From NCBI GenBank assembly GCA_002687745.1, contig NZBE01000021.1, positions 1-35,366 on the forward strand: DNA of 35,366 nt, read 5' to 3'. This stretch comes from Acidimicrobiaceae bacterium. GTDB lineage: Bacteria > Actinomycetota > Acidimicrobiia > Acidimicrobiales > MedAcidi-G1. The number at the start of each line of letters is the position of its first letter. Position 1 is the stretch's first letter. The notes under the pieces are model-generated. The model was not told the DNA's origin. It made no database searches and was given only the letters and a program-made list of their open reading frames with translations. Of the stretch, positions 23,233 to 31,986 are shown one piece after another. The translations under genes were made by a program, and so were the position numbers.

Positions 23233-23310
23233 ATCCGGAGACGCTGATCGGTGAATATGGATGGTCTTCGTCTAGCGTGGGTTCTGGTCACCTAGTCGAC
23301 TGGAGTCCCG

Positions 23311-23658
23311 TTGCTCGCTGAAATCCGCCGCTCCGTGAGGAACCAGTGGGTGGTGTTGGCGATGACCGGCGAACTCGATCTCGGTACCTCCCCCATGTTG
23401 CGCCAGGCCGTGGTAGCCGAGGTCGCCGACGGACACAACCACCTGGTGATCGACATGTCACGGGTGGATTTCATCGACTCCGCAGGCCTTGGTTCGATCA
23501 TCGGTGCCCTGCGCCGGGTGAGGTCCCATGACGGCCACCTGCTGCTCGTCTGCAGCCAGCAGCAGGTCCTGCGCGCCTTTGAGATGTGTGACCTGGATCG
23601 CGTCTTCACGTTCCATGTCGATGTCGACTCTGCTGTCGGTACCCCGGTTCAGGTCTGA
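23311..23658 (+). CDS. STAS-domain anti-sigma factor antagonist (RsbV-like)
   Basis: The 115-aa STAS protein has Ser57 in the loop FIDSAGLGSIIGAL as phosphorylation site and strand NHLVIDMSRVDF before it. It sits 2 nt before an RsbW-like kinase gene, so the two form a classical partner-switch pair: the kinase phosphorylates Ser57, and the unphosphorylated antagonist sequesters the kinase from its sigma factor. The TTG at 23311 follows TGGAG; start choice is moderately secure. A TAGCGT -10-like hexamer is at about 23272. The target sigma factor is not adjacent. Confidence 0.9.
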   Translation: MLAEIRRSVRNQWVVLAMTGELDLGTSPMLRQAVVAEVADGHNHLVIDMSRVDFIDSAGLGSIIGALRRVRSHDGHLLLVCSQQQVLRAFEMCDLDRVFTFHVDVDSAVGTPVQV

Positions 23659-23660
23659 TC

Positions 23661-24086
23661 ATGTCCGGCATCGTGGAACTCCGTGTGCCCGCAGCGCCCG
23701 AGTACCTGCAGATGGTCCGGGCGGTTGTGGGGGCAACAGCGTCCACCGGGTCGAACCTGAGGACCGAGCGGGTCTCTGATCTGCGCCTGGCGGTGTCCGA
23801 GGCGGCCACCAACGCCATGGAGGCCCACGGTCAGTCAGGTGTGGAGGACCGAGTGATCGTCCGCTGTGACCTCTCGGCCAGCCAGATCGAGGTGGAGGTA
23901 GCGGACTGCGGCCCCGGGTTCGACCCGAATTCCCTTTCGCCGTTGCCGGATGTCGATTCACCGGACCGGCTCCGCTACGAGTCCGGCCTGGGAGTTTCGC
24001 TGATGCACCACCTGACCGACGAGACGATCGTGGAGTCCCACGGCAGCGGGACAGCCGTCCGCCTGATCGTCCACTACGGTGAATGA
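23661..24086 (+). CDS. RsbW-like anti-sigma serine kinase
   Basis: The 141-aa GHKL-fold protein has the N box LAVSEAATNAMEAH (Asn51), the G1 box VADCGPGFDP, and a G2 segment SGLGVSLMHHLTD. In partner switching it binds a sigma factor or phosphorylates a STAS antagonist, here the gene immediately upstream. It lacks membrane spans. A 5-bp hairpin GGGCA/TGCCC followed by TTCTT (24107-24125) may end this transcript. Confidence 0.9.
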   Translation: MSGIVELRVPAAPEYLQMVRAVVGATASTGSNLRTERVSDLRLAVSEAATNAMEAHGQSGVEDRVIVRCDLSASQIEVEVADCGPGFDPNSLSPLPDVDSPDRLRYESGLGVSLMHHLTDETIVESHGSGTAVRLIVHYGE

Positions 24087-24137
24087 ACGCTGAACTACCG
24101 GGAGTTGGGCAATAGTGCCCTTCTTGGGGCGCAACGG

Positions 24138-24165
24138 TTGCAACCCGTCTGACGACCACTACTGT
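24138..24165 (+). promoter_or_regulatory. Candidate nhaA promoter with overlapping palindrome
   Basis: TTGCAA (24138-24143) and TACTGT (24160-24165) are spaced by 16 bp. The -35 lies inside the perfect 10-bp palindrome GGTTGCAACC (24136-24145), a possible operator. Confidence 0.45.
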
Positions 24166-24198
24166 CTCTGAGACCTGTTTCCCAACCTGGTACTGACG

Positions 24199-25560
24199 AT
24201 GGCAGGCTCCACCCCACACACCCAACACACATGGCTTGGGAGCGACAGACCCCTGGCACGTGCCGTGGGACGTCCAATGATGCGGTTCCTCGGCATCGAG
24301 GCGGCTGGTGGAATCCTGTTGATCGTTGCCAGCATGGTGGCCCTCTTCTGGGCCAACTCCCCGTGGTCTGCGTCGTACCACGCGTTGTGGGACACCGAGA
24401 TCGAAATAGCGATAGGCGATCTGGTGGCACTCGAACACCATGGGCACCCGCTCACCCTGGGCCAGTTCGTGAACGACGTCCTCATGGTCATCTTCTTCTT
24501 CGTGGTCGGCCTCGAGATCAAGCGCGAGCTTGTCACAGGAGAGTTGCGTCGCTTCAGGGCCGCCCTGCTCCCGGCTCTGGCTGCGCTCGGCGGAATGGTC
24601 GTGCCGGCACTCGTCTACCTGGTGTTCGCCGGAGGTGGCGACGGATCAGCCGGTTGGGGAATTCCCATGGCGACCGACATCGCGTTCGCCGTAGGCATCG
24701 TCTCACTACTCGGGCATCGTGTGCCTACACCCCTGAAGGTGTTTCTCCTCACCCTCGCCATCGTCGACGACATCGGCGCCATCCTGGTGATTGCGCTCTT
24801 CTACACGTCAAGTCTCGAGCCTGGATGGCTCTTTCTGGGTGGTGTCGCCATCATCGGAGTTGTGGCGATGGCCCGGGCGAGGATCAGGTATGCACCGCTG
24901 TATGTCGGGCTGGGGGTCATCTTGTGGTACTCGGTGCTGATGTCAGGCGTTCACACCACGATTGCCGGTGTGATCATGGGACTCCTGGCGCCGGCTGTCC
25001 CACTGCTGGAGCACAAACACGCCTCAGAGGCGGTCGGCCCCGTCATTGCCGGTGAGGGCGATGTAACAACCGTGAAGGTGGCGAGGTTCCACCTCAGCGA
25101 GACTGTGCCGGTCACAGAGCGGCTGGAGAACCTGCTCCACCCGGTCAGCGGGTTCTTCATCCTCCCCGTCTTCGCCCTGGCCAATGCCGGAGTTGAGATA
25201 AGCGGCGACTCGGTTGCCAACGCCGTTTCTTCAGGAATCAGCGTTGGTGTAGTTGTCGGTCTCGTGGCCGGGAAACTGCTGGGGGTGTCCGCGTTCACCC
25301 TCGTGGCCGTGCGCCTCGGCCTGTGTTCCCTGCCTGCCGGTGCTACAACGCGGCACGTTGTCGGCATTTCGGCGATGGCCGGGATCGGCTTCACCGTCTC
25401 GATGTTCATCACCGGACTGGCCTTCGACTCACCAGGTCTTCAGGACGAGGCCAAGATCGGCATCCTCGTGGCTTCGGTTGCGGCTGCCCTGATCGGTACC
25501 GCGATCCTGTACGGTGCCCGGTCGACGGTTTCACCCCCGGCAGGCGGAGGCTCCGACTAG
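24199..25560 (+). CDS. nhaA: Na+/H+ antiporter NhaA
   Basis: The 453-aa inner-membrane antiporter exports Na+ in exchange for H+. It has about 12 spans, with the conserved ATDIAFAVG segment and the paired aspartates in TLAIVDDIGAILVIAL that bind Na+ in E. coli NhaA. The N-terminal RPMMRFLGIEAAGGILLI and the block VIFFFVVGLEIKREL are family hallmarks. It is longer than E. coli NhaA (388 aa) because of a polar N-terminus and an acidic loop (EAVGPVIAGEGDVTTVK, about 275-295). A salt-exposed habitat would fit, but NhaA alone does not prove it. It is probably monocistronic; topA follows after 52 nt. Confidence 0.96.
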   Translation: MAGSTPHTQHTWLGSDRPLARAVGRPMMRFLGIEAAGGILLIVASMVALFWANSPWSASYHALWDTEIEIAIGDLVALEHHGHPLTLGQFVNDVLMVIFFFVVGLEIKRELVTGELRRFRAALLPALAALGGMVVPALVYLVFAGGGDGSAGWGIPMATDIAFAVGIVSLLGHRVPTPLKVFLLTLAIVDDIGAILVIALFYTSSLEPGWLFLGGVAIIGVVAMARARIRYAPLYVGLGVILWYSVLMSGVHTTIAGVIMGLLAPAVPLLEHKHASEAVGPVIAGEGDVTTVKVARFHLSETVPVTERLENLLHPVSGFFILPVFALANAGVEISGDSVANAVSSGISVGVVVGLVAGKLLGVSAFTLVAVRLGLCSLPAGATTRHVVGISAMAGIGFTVSMFITGLAFDSPGLQDEAKIGILVASVAAALIGTAILYGARSTVSPPAGGGSD

Positions 25561-25612
25561 CCATCCCGGGGGTTCGTGCCGTCGAACATCTCCGAGATGA
25601 TCGAGGCTGCTG

Positions 25613-28600
25613 ATGTCCTATTCGCTGGTGATTGTCGAGTCACCCGCCAAGGCAAAGACCATCGCCGGCTACCTGGGCGACAGGTTCAGGGTCGAGTCGT
25701 CGATTGGCCATGTCCGCGACCTGCCGATGCGGGCGGCTGACATTCCGGCCAGCCACCGCGAAAAGAAGTGGGCGAAGCTCGGCATCGACGTGGAGAACGA
25801 CTTCGAGCCCCTCTACATCGTGTCGCGCGACAAGAAGGAGCAGATCACGAGGCTCCGGTCGCTGTTGAAGGGAGCGGACCAGCTCTACCTTGCGACAGAT
25901 GAGGACCGTGAGGGTGAGGCGATCGCCTGGCACCTGCTCGAGGTTCTCAAGCCGAAGGTGCCGGTACACCGCATGGTCTTTCACGAGATCACCAACAAGG
26001 CGATAACCGAAGCCCTCAGCCAGACCCGCGATATAGACGAGGGGCTCGTCGACGCGCAGGAGACCCGCAGGATCCTGGACCGTCTCTACGGCTACGAACT
26101 CTCACCTGTCCTCTGGAAGATGATCTCCAAGGGACTCTCGGCAGGCCGGGTCCAGAGTGTGGCGACACGGATCGTCGTGGAACGTGAGCGTGAACGCATG
26201 GCATTCCAGGCAGCTGGCTACTGGGACCTGAAGGTCCAGATGTCGACAGATACCTCCGAGACGTTCGCCTCGTCGCTTCTCGAGGTCGACGGAGCCCGTG
26301 TGGCCACCGGCCGCGACTTTGACGACGACGGAGTTCTCAGTCGGGAGGGAGCCGTCGTGCTCGACGAGGCGGCTGCGCTCAGGCTTGCGGACGGGCTCGT
26401 GGGCAGGTCGCTCGAGGTCGGCTCAGTTGAGGCCAAGCCCTATCGGCGTCGACCTGCCGCACCGTTCATCACCTCCACCTACCAACAGGAGGCCGGTAAG
26501 CGCCTGCGGATGTCGGCCTCGATGGCGATGCATGCCGCCCAGGGCCTCTACCAGAAGGGCTACATCACCTACATGAGGACCGACAGCACCACGCTGTCGG
26601 ACACGGCCGTAGGGGCTGCACGTTCCCAGATCAGCGAACTGTTCGGCGACGACCACCTGCCGGAGTCATCCCGGATCTTCCAGCAGAAGGTGCGGAATGC
26701 CCAGGAGGCGCATGAGGCGATCAGGCCTGCGGGAGACCGGTTCAGGCATCCCGACGAGGTTGCCCGAGAGTTGCCGCCATCCGAGGCGCGGGCCTACGAG
26801 ATGATCTGGCAGCGCACGCTTGCGTCGCAGATGACCGACGCAGTGGGTGAAACCGTCCAGATACGTGTTGTCGGAACTGCCGACGGCTCTGATTCCACGA
26901 ACGGCGTCACGTTCGCCACCAGTGGGACGGTTGTCACCCATCAGGGTTTCCGCCGCGTGTACGCCGACGATTCCGGCGACCGGAACACCGACGATGATGG
27001 CGATGGTGGGATTCTCCCCGCCGTCGACGTCGGCGACCCCGTTGTGGTGGTCGAGGCGACGCCCGAGGGTCATACCACCCAGCCTCCGTCCCGTTTCACC
27101 GAGGCATCGCTGGTGAAGCGACTTGAGGAGCTCGGTGTCGGCAGACCGTCGACCTACGCCTCGATCCTGGAGACCATCCAGGGACGCGACTATGTCTGGA
27201 AGAAGGGTGCGGCGCTGGTTCCAACCCTCAGCGCGTTTGCTGTCACCACCCTGTTGGAATCCCACTTTCCACGCCTCGTCGACTACGACTTCACCGCCTC
27301 GATGGAGTCTGACCTCGACGGGATTGCCGATGGGTCAGCCGAGAAGGTCCCCTGGTTGCGGCGTTTCTACTTCGGGTCATCTGACGACATCGGTCTGCTC
27401 GAGAAGGTCACAGGACGTCTCGGCGACATTGACGCCAGGGCTGTGAGCACTGTTCCGCTCGGGGTGACCTCTGATGGCGAGGAGGTGGTTGCACGGTTCG
27501 GCAAGTTCGGCCCCTACGTGCAGGTCGGGGACAGGACAGCATCGATTCCCGACGACCTGGCGCCCGACGAGCTCACCGTGGAACGGGCGTTTGAGTTCCT
27601 CGAAACCCCGGTTGAGAGGGTGCTGGGCGACGATCCCGAGACAGGCCTTCCAGTTATTGCCAGGTCGGGCCGCTTCGGGCCGTATGTGTCGCTGGGCAGG
27701 CCTCCTGAGCAGATGAGGTTGAGCCCTGAGATGACCACGTTGATGGCGCTGCCGTTGCGCCGTACCGAAATGAAGGTGGCATTCTCGTACCTGCGGCTGG
27801 CAGCAGGGTCAGACGACGAGGGTGTGGTCAGGCGGATCATCAACACCCCTCGCAGGGGTGTCGGCAAGGGAGCCCTGAAGCGGGTCGGCGAGTTTGCCGA
27901 CCGGGAGGGCGGCGGGTTCCTTGACGCCCTCGGTCATGCCGGGGAGGCTGGGGTGACAGGTAGGCCACTGGCCGGAATCTGCTCCTTCCTGGAATTCCGT
28001 GAGGCCCTCTTGTCCCGTAGTTCAATAGGACCGGCAGCGGTGCTCCGCACCGCCCTCGACGAGTCTGGATACCTGGCGGAGTTGAGGGCCGCCAGTGGCG
28101 ACAACTCCGAACGGATCAGGAACCTCGACGATCTGGTGTCGGCGGTCGGCGGATTCGACAATGTCGGCGCCATGCTTGAAGAGGTCGACGAAATTGCCGC
28201 TGCAGATGAGCGGCCAAGACCCAGGACGGCCTCGCTTTTCCAGACAATGACCCTTGAGAGGCTCACCCTGCAGGACGCACTCGAACTTCTGAGCCTGCCG
28301 AGGACGGTGGGAGTCGACCCGGCTGACGGTGGCGAGATAACCGTCCAGAACGGCCGCTTCGGCCCGTACCTGAAGAAGGGAACCGATAGCCGCAGCCTGA
28401 CCACCGAGGAGCAGCTGCTCACGATCACCCTCGAGGAGTGCCTGGCAGTTCTGGCACAACCGAAGCGTCGGGGAAGGTCTACGCCGAAGCCGCCGCTTCG
28501 TGAGCTGGGTGTAGATCCCGAGAGCGGGAAGACGATCATTCTCAAGGACGGCAACTGGGGGCCGTATGTGACCGATGGCGAGTACAACGCCTCGCTCGGA

Positions 28601-28711
28601 CGCGGGGATTCGGTCGAGGAACTGACAGATGAGCGGGCCGCTGACCTCCTGGCTGAGCGCCGAGCCAAGGGTCCTCCCGGAAAGAAGAAGCGCTCCTCCC
28701 GGAAGAAGTGA
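25613..28711 (+). CDS. topA: DNA topoisomerase I with an inserted UvrD/PcrA-like 2B subdomain
   Basis: The 1032-aa type IA topoisomerase has Toprim (SLVIVESPAKAKTI; TDEDREGEAIAWHL), the active Tyr320 in ITYMRTDS, and the VGRPSTYASIL and GRFGPYV repeats of the C-terminal region, ending in a Lys-rich tail (GPPGKKKRSSRKK) as in other actinobacteria; no zinc-finger cysteines are evident. Residues about 697-865 are foreign to TopA. They read like a helicase 2B subdomain (RRTEMKVAFSYLRLA, RRIINTPRRGVGKGALKRV, ESGYLAELRA, IRNLDDLVSAVGGFDN, LEEVDEIAAADE). Canonical TopA sequence (RPRPRTASLFQTMTLERLTL) resumes directly after it. The reading frame is intact and composition matches the flanks. Length without the insert is about 865 aa. 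Confidence 0.96.
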   Translation: MSYSLVIVESPAKAKTIAGYLGDRFRVESSIGHVRDLPMRAADIPASHREKKWAKLGIDVENDFEPLYIVSRDKKEQITRLRSLLKGADQLYLATDEDREGEAIAWHLLEVLKPKVPVHRMVFHEITNKAITEALSQTRDIDEGLVDAQETRRILDRLYGYELSPVLWKMISKGLSAGRVQSVATRIVVERERERMAFQAAGYWDLKVQMSTDTSETFASSLLEVDGARVATGRDFDDDGVLSREGAVVLDEAAALRLADGLVGRSLEVGSVEAKPYRRRPAAPFITSTYQQEAGKRLRMSASMAMHAAQGLYQKGYITYMRTDSTTLSDTAVGAARSQISELFGDDHLPESSRIFQQKVRNAQEAHEAIRPAGDRFRHPDEVARELPPSEARAYEMIWQRTLASQMTDAVGETVQIRVVGTADGSDSTNGVTFATSGTVVTHQGFRRVYADDSGDRNTDDDGDGGILPAVDVGDPVVVVEATPEGHTTQPPSRFTEASLVKRLEELGVGRPSTYASILETIQGRDYVWKKGAALVPTLSAFAVTTLLESHFPRLVDYDFTASMESDLDGIADGSAEKVPWLRRFYFGSSDDIGLLEKVTGRLGDIDARAVSTVPLGVTSDGEEVVARFGKFGPYVQVGDRTASIPDDLAPDELTVERAFEFLETPVERVLGDDPETGLPVIARSGRFGPYVSLGRPPEQMRLSPEMTTLMALPLRRTEMKVAFSYLRLAAGSDDEGVVRRIINTPRRGVGKGALKRVGEFADREGGGFLDALGHAGEAGVTGRPLAGICSFLEFREALLSRSSIGPAAVLRTALDESGYLAELRAASGDNSERIRNLDDLVSAVGGFDNVGAMLEEVDEIAAADERPRPRTASLFQTMTLERLTLQDALELLSLPRTVGVDPADGGEITVQNGRFGPYLKKGTDSRSLTTEEQLLTITLEECLAVLAQPKRRGRSTPKPPLRELGVDPESGKTIILKDGNWGPYVTDGEYNASLGRGDSVEELTDERAADLLAERRAKGPPGKKKRSSRKK
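27701..28207 (+). other. Inserted UvrD/PcrA/Rep-like 2B subdomain within topA
   Basis: About 165 in-frame codons begin after GRFGPYVSLG and end before the next TopA block. The order follows the 2B subdomain of PcrA as I know it: an EIKD-AYLR helix after motif IV, the IIN-P-RGIG helix-hairpin-helix-like DNA contact, a SGY segment, an ENLDE segment, and a LEE-ALISD-DE helix that precedes motif V in helicases. Helicase motifs themselves are absent. No flanking repeats or mobile-element ends are seen. Confidence 0.85.
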
Positions 28712-28752
28712 CCGACCGGTGGGCCACGCTGCCGAGGTGCCGGTGATGCCCG

Positions 28753-28769
28753 GCCTGCTCCCCGCAGGC
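28753..28769 (+). terminator. Weak hairpin after topA
   Basis: GCCTGC/GCAGGC with a 5-nt loop, followed by TCTCCT. It overlaps the promoter region of the next gene. Confidence 0.3.
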
Positions 28770-28774
28770 TCTCC

Positions 28775-28780
28775 TAGAGT
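28775..28780 (+). promoter_or_regulatory. -10 element for a leaderless MFS-tmk-holB mRNA
   Basis: TAGAGT lies exactly 6 nt before the GTG at 28787. The intervening AGGAGG would be too close (0 nt) to act as a ribosome-binding site for that start. Confidence 0.45.
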
Positions 28781-28786
28781 AGGAGG

Positions 28787-30265
28787 GTGACCGAAGCAAC
28801 GGGTGGTGAACCGCCTCGCCCGGGAGACATTTCGACCCCGGGCGACGAGTTCGTGAGCCTCCTGCATCTCGATGACGGGTCTGGGTCTGACACCGACAGG
28901 CCCGACCTGCACATCCGCATGTTCGGCTCCCCTGAGTTCACGCGACTCTGGTTTGCCCAGGTCATCTCGGCGACCGGTGACTGGCTCGGGCTGCTGGCGA
29001 TAAGCATCCTCGCAATCCGCCTCGGCTCCGGATCCGAGGGTGCTGCGCTGAGCCTGGTCCTGGCAGCCCGGATAGTTCCCGGCTTCTTCTTCGGCCCCAT
29101 CGCCGGGGTGCTCGTCGATCGCTGGGATCGCAAGCGGGTCATGGTGACCTGTGACATAGGCCGGGCACTTGTGATGCTCGGCCTTCCCTTTGTTGAGGAA
29201 CTCTGGGGACTGTTCCTGGCATCCCTCGTGCTCGAGGCCTTCACGATGCTCTGGTCGCCGGCCAAGGAGGCATCGGTGCCGAACCTGGTGCCGGGCGGGT
29301 ACCTGGCGCGGGCCAATTCCCTCTCTCTGGTTGCCGCCTACGGGACCTTCCCGGTTGGGGCAGCTCTGATGGCACTGTTCGGTCGGCTCTCTACCGCCCT
29401 GTTCAACTCCTCATGGGCCGACAACCTGAGGCTCGATGACATGGGCCTGGCCTTCTACTTCAACGCGCTGTCGTTCGCCGTTGCCGGGTTCCTTATCTGG
29501 ACGTTGGCCCTGCCCCGCCGCCCGAAGTCGGAGAGGGACGCAGCCAGGTTGCGGAAGGCCAGGTTGGCTGACCCGATCGCAGAGCTGCGCGAGGGCTGGC
29601 AGTTCATCTTCGTCAACCCGGTGGTTCGTACCGTCAACATGGGTCTTGCTACCGGCCTCATCGGTGGTGGCATGCTCGTTCCGCTCGGGGCGATCTACGC
29701 CGACGAGGTTCTGGGTGCCGGCAAGTCCGGCCTCGGTGTGTTGATCTCGGCCCTCGGGGTAGGCGTGGCCGTGGGGGTGATGCTCCTGTCCTGGGCGCAA
29801 CGCCGGGTAGACCGGCCACGCCTCTTCACATGGTCGCTTTTCGGTGCAGGTGGATTCCTGACGGCAGCGGCATCGATCGGCCAGGTTCACATCTCGATTT
29901 CGATGGTGTTCGGTATCGGTGTGTGCGCGGGTGCCGTCTACGTGCTCGGCTTCACTCTCCTGCACGAGAACGTCGAGGATCACCTGCGGGGCCGTGTCTT
30001 CTCGACGCTCTACCTGCTTGTGCGGGCATGCGTGCTGTTGGCGCTGGTCGTCGGGCCCCTGATCGAGGATGGCCTTGACCGCCTCTCCAGCATCCTTTGG
30101 GATCGTCACATTGACCTCTTCGGATTCGGAGTGGACGTTCCCGGTGTCCGCCTGACCCTGTGGCTTGCCGCCCTGATCATCCTTGCGTCTGGCGCGGTTT
30201 CGGTCGTATCCCTCCGCTCTGACATCAGGCGAATCGCCGCATCCATTCGGGAGGAAGGCCGGTGA
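28787..30265 (+). CDS. Major facilitator superfamily (MFS) transporter
   Basis: The 492-aa membrane protein has about 12 spans after a polar N-terminus (1-45). It belongs to the MFS group with enterobactin exporter EntS and related drug exporters: FGSPEFTRLWFAQVISATGDWLG at the first span, PIAGVLVDRWDRKRVM in the motif A loop, and SPAKEASVPNLVPGGYLARANSL. The central loop (about 235-265) is basic. The substrate is unknown. Its position between topA and tmk is a recurring actinobacterial arrangement. The stop overlaps tmk (GTGA at 30262-30265). GTG 28787 is supported by the TAGAGT hexamer; a later start near residue 45 is possible. Confidence 0.88.
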   Translation: MTEATGGEPPRPGDISTPGDEFVSLLHLDDGSGSDTDRPDLHIRMFGSPEFTRLWFAQVISATGDWLGLLAISILAIRLGSGSEGAALSLVLAARIVPGFFFGPIAGVLVDRWDRKRVMVTCDIGRALVMLGLPFVEELWGLFLASLVLEAFTMLWSPAKEASVPNLVPGGYLARANSLSLVAAYGTFPVGAALMALFGRLSTALFNSSWADNLRLDDMGLAFYFNALSFAVAGFLIWTLALPRRPKSERDAARLRKARLADPIAELREGWQFIFVNPVVRTVNMGLATGLIGGGMLVPLGAIYADEVLGAGKSGLGVLISALGVGVAVGVMLLSWAQRRVDRPRLFTWSLFGAGGFLTAAASIGQVHISISMVFGIGVCAGAVYVLGFTLLHENVEDHLRGRVFSTLYLLVRACVLLALVVGPLIEDGLDRLSSILWDRHIDLFGFGVDVPGVRLTLWLAALIILASGAVSVVSLRSDIRRIAASIREEGR

Positions 30266-30867
30266 GGGGCCGCCTCATCGCCGTCGAGGGCGCAGATGGA
30301 ACCGGTAAGTCCACACAGGCGCGCCTGCTGGCCGATCGTCTCGGTGCCGTGCTCACCCGGGAACCCGGCGGTACGCCGCTGGGCGAGATGATCAGGTCGA
30401 TGGTTCTGGATCCCGGCGGTGAGCGTCCGGTCGATCGGGCCGAGGCGCTTCTCATTGCCGCCGCGAGGGCCCAGCACGTGGCCGAGGTGGTCAGGCCTGC
30501 ACTCGATTCAGGGAGCGACGTGGTAACTGACCGTTTCATCGAGTCCTCGGTCGCATATCAGGGCTACGGGCGCGGGCTCGGCGCTGCTGAGGTAGCCGCC
30601 GTTTCGGCGTTTGCAACCGATGGGTTGGCTGCCGACCTGGTGGTCGTGATCGATGTCGACGACGGCACGGCGCGTGAACGCCTCGATGGGGTCCTGGACC
30701 GAATTGAGCAGGCGGGGGAGGACTTCAGGAGCCGGGTGATTGCGGCCTACCGGGATATGGCCGCCTCCGACCCGGATCGGCTGGTGGTGGTCGACGGCAA
30801 CGGTTCCGTCGAGGAGGTAGCGGACCGGGTGTCGGTCGCCGTCGCCGATCGTCTGGGCGGAGCGTGA
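30262..30867 (+). CDS. tmk: Thymidylate kinase
   Basis: The 201-aa enzyme phosphorylates dTMP to dTDP. The P-loop is EGADGTGKST (9-18, Lys16), with LTREPGGTPLGE binding dTMP, DVVTDRFIESSVAYQGYGRGL as the DRx/YQG segment, and a lid region around ERLDGVLDRIEQAGEDF. Start GTG overlaps the MFS stop, and its own stop overlaps holB, so all three are coupled. Confidence 0.96.
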   Translation: MRGRLIAVEGADGTGKSTQARLLADRLGAVLTREPGGTPLGEMIRSMVLDPGGERPVDRAEALLIAAARAQHVAEVVRPALDSGSDVVTDRFIESSVAYQGYGRGLGAAEVAAVSAFATDGLAADLVVVIDVDDGTARERLDGVLDRIEQAGEDFRSRVIAAYRDMAASDPDRLVVVDGNGSVEEVADRVSVAVADRLGGA

Positions 30868-31934
30868 ATCGAGACGAGCTCTGGGCAACGGTTGTCGGCC
30901 AGCCCGAGGCGGTCAGCCTGCTCCGGGATGCCGCTTCCGCGCCGGTGCATGCGTACATGTTCGTGGGTCCGCCCGGAACGGGTCGCATGGAGGCGGCCAG
31001 GGCGTTTGCCGGCACCCTGTTCGCAGCCGACGCCGACGGTCCGGGTGGCACCGGGGCGGACAGGCACAGGCGTCTGGCAGCCGAGGGCCTTCACCCCGAC
31101 CTGGTCCTGATCCAACCTGAAGGCAGGGCACTGCTCGTCGCTGAAACGGCTGCGATTACCCGCGAGGGGTCGCGGTCACCCGTGGAGGCGGCACGAAAGG
31201 TGATCGTCGTCGACCGGTTCGAGACGGCGGAGCCAGAGGCTGCAGCCGGGCTGCTGAAGACCATCGAGGAGCCACCAGCCTCAACGGTATTCGTCTTGTT
31301 GGCCGAGGATGTTCCCGAGGAGCATGTCACCGTCGCCTCGCGATGTGTCCGGGTCGACTTCCCGCCACTTGCCAACGAGGTGGTTGCACAGGCCCTGGTG
31401 GCCGACGGTGTCGACGGGGAACTGGCTGATGTCCTGGCCGTGGCTGCGTCCGGTCGACTGGATCGGGCCCGTCTACTGGCCGCGGACCCGGCGTTCATTG
31501 GGCGAAGGGACGCATGGAGGTCGGTGCCAGACCGTCTCGACGGAACCGGAGCGGCTGTGGCGGTGGTCGTGGCTGAGATTCAGGAGGTGATCGACGGTTC
31601 CCAGACGCCGTTGGCGTCCCGTCACAAGGTTGAGTTGGAGGAACTCGACGAGCGTGAGAAGGCGCTCGGAACCAGGGGGTCGGGGAGACGTCAGCTGGTT
31701 GAACGACAGCGGCGCGAGGTCAGGAGGCTACGTGACGATGAGCTCCGGTTCGGGTTGGCGACCCTCAGCCGCCGCTATCTGGACTGGGCGACCACCTGCG
31801 GTTCCAGTTTCGGGAGCGCTGCAGGTCTTGAGGCGACCGAGCGGATTACCGTGGCGACCTCCGAGTTGACACGCAACCCGAACGAGCCGCTGTTGTTGCA
31901 TGCACTGTTCCTGGACCTTCCGGCGATCAGGTAG
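30864..31934 (+). CDS. holB: DNA polymerase III delta-prime subunit
   Basis: The 356-aa clamp-loader subunit has a P-loop-like GPPGTGRMEAA segment without the Walker Lys, VIVVDRFETAEPEAAAGLLKTIEEPP, and the SRC motif (ASRCVRVDF) that supplies an arginine finger to neighbouring subunits. Loss of the P-loop Lys fits a non-hydrolysing delta-prime. The C-terminal part (about 225-356) is helical and charged. GTG overlaps tmk by 4 nt; the tmk-holB pairing is widely conserved. No tRNA or other gene follows before the MerR promoter. Confidence 0.92.
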   Translation: MNRDELWATVVGQPEAVSLLRDAASAPVHAYMFVGPPGTGRMEAARAFAGTLFAADADGPGGTGADRHRRLAAEGLHPDLVLIQPEGRALLVAETAAITREGSRSPVEAARKVIVVDRFETAEPEAAAGLLKTIEEPPASTVFVLLAEDVPEEHVTVASRCVRVDFPPLANEVVAQALVADGVDGELADVLAVAASGRLDRARLLAADPAFIGRRDAWRSVPDRLDGTGAAVAVVVAEIQEVIDGSQTPLASRHKVELEELDEREKALGTRGSGRRQLVERQRREVRRLRDDELRFGLATLSRRYLDWATTCGSSFGSAAGLEATERITVATSELTRNPNEPLLLHALFLDLPAIR

Positions 31935-31945
31935 AGGGTCGGCAC

Positions 31946-31979
31946 CTTCCAGCCGACAGGAAGATCACACCGGTACGGT
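31946..31979 (+). promoter_or_regulatory. merR operator and promoter
   Basis: The inverted repeat CTTCC-N8-GGAAG (31946-31963) has the same arms and spacing as the copA operator. TACGGT (31974-31979) lies exactly 7 nt before the GTG at 31987, indicating leaderless transcription and possible autoregulation. Confidence 0.5.
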
Positions 31980-31986
31980 GGTGGCT

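Noticed and set aside
30864-31934. holB as inactivated because the P-loop lysine is missing
   Set aside because: Delta-prime subunits are often non-hydrolysing; the SRC motif is intact and the gene sits in a normal tmk-holB operon.
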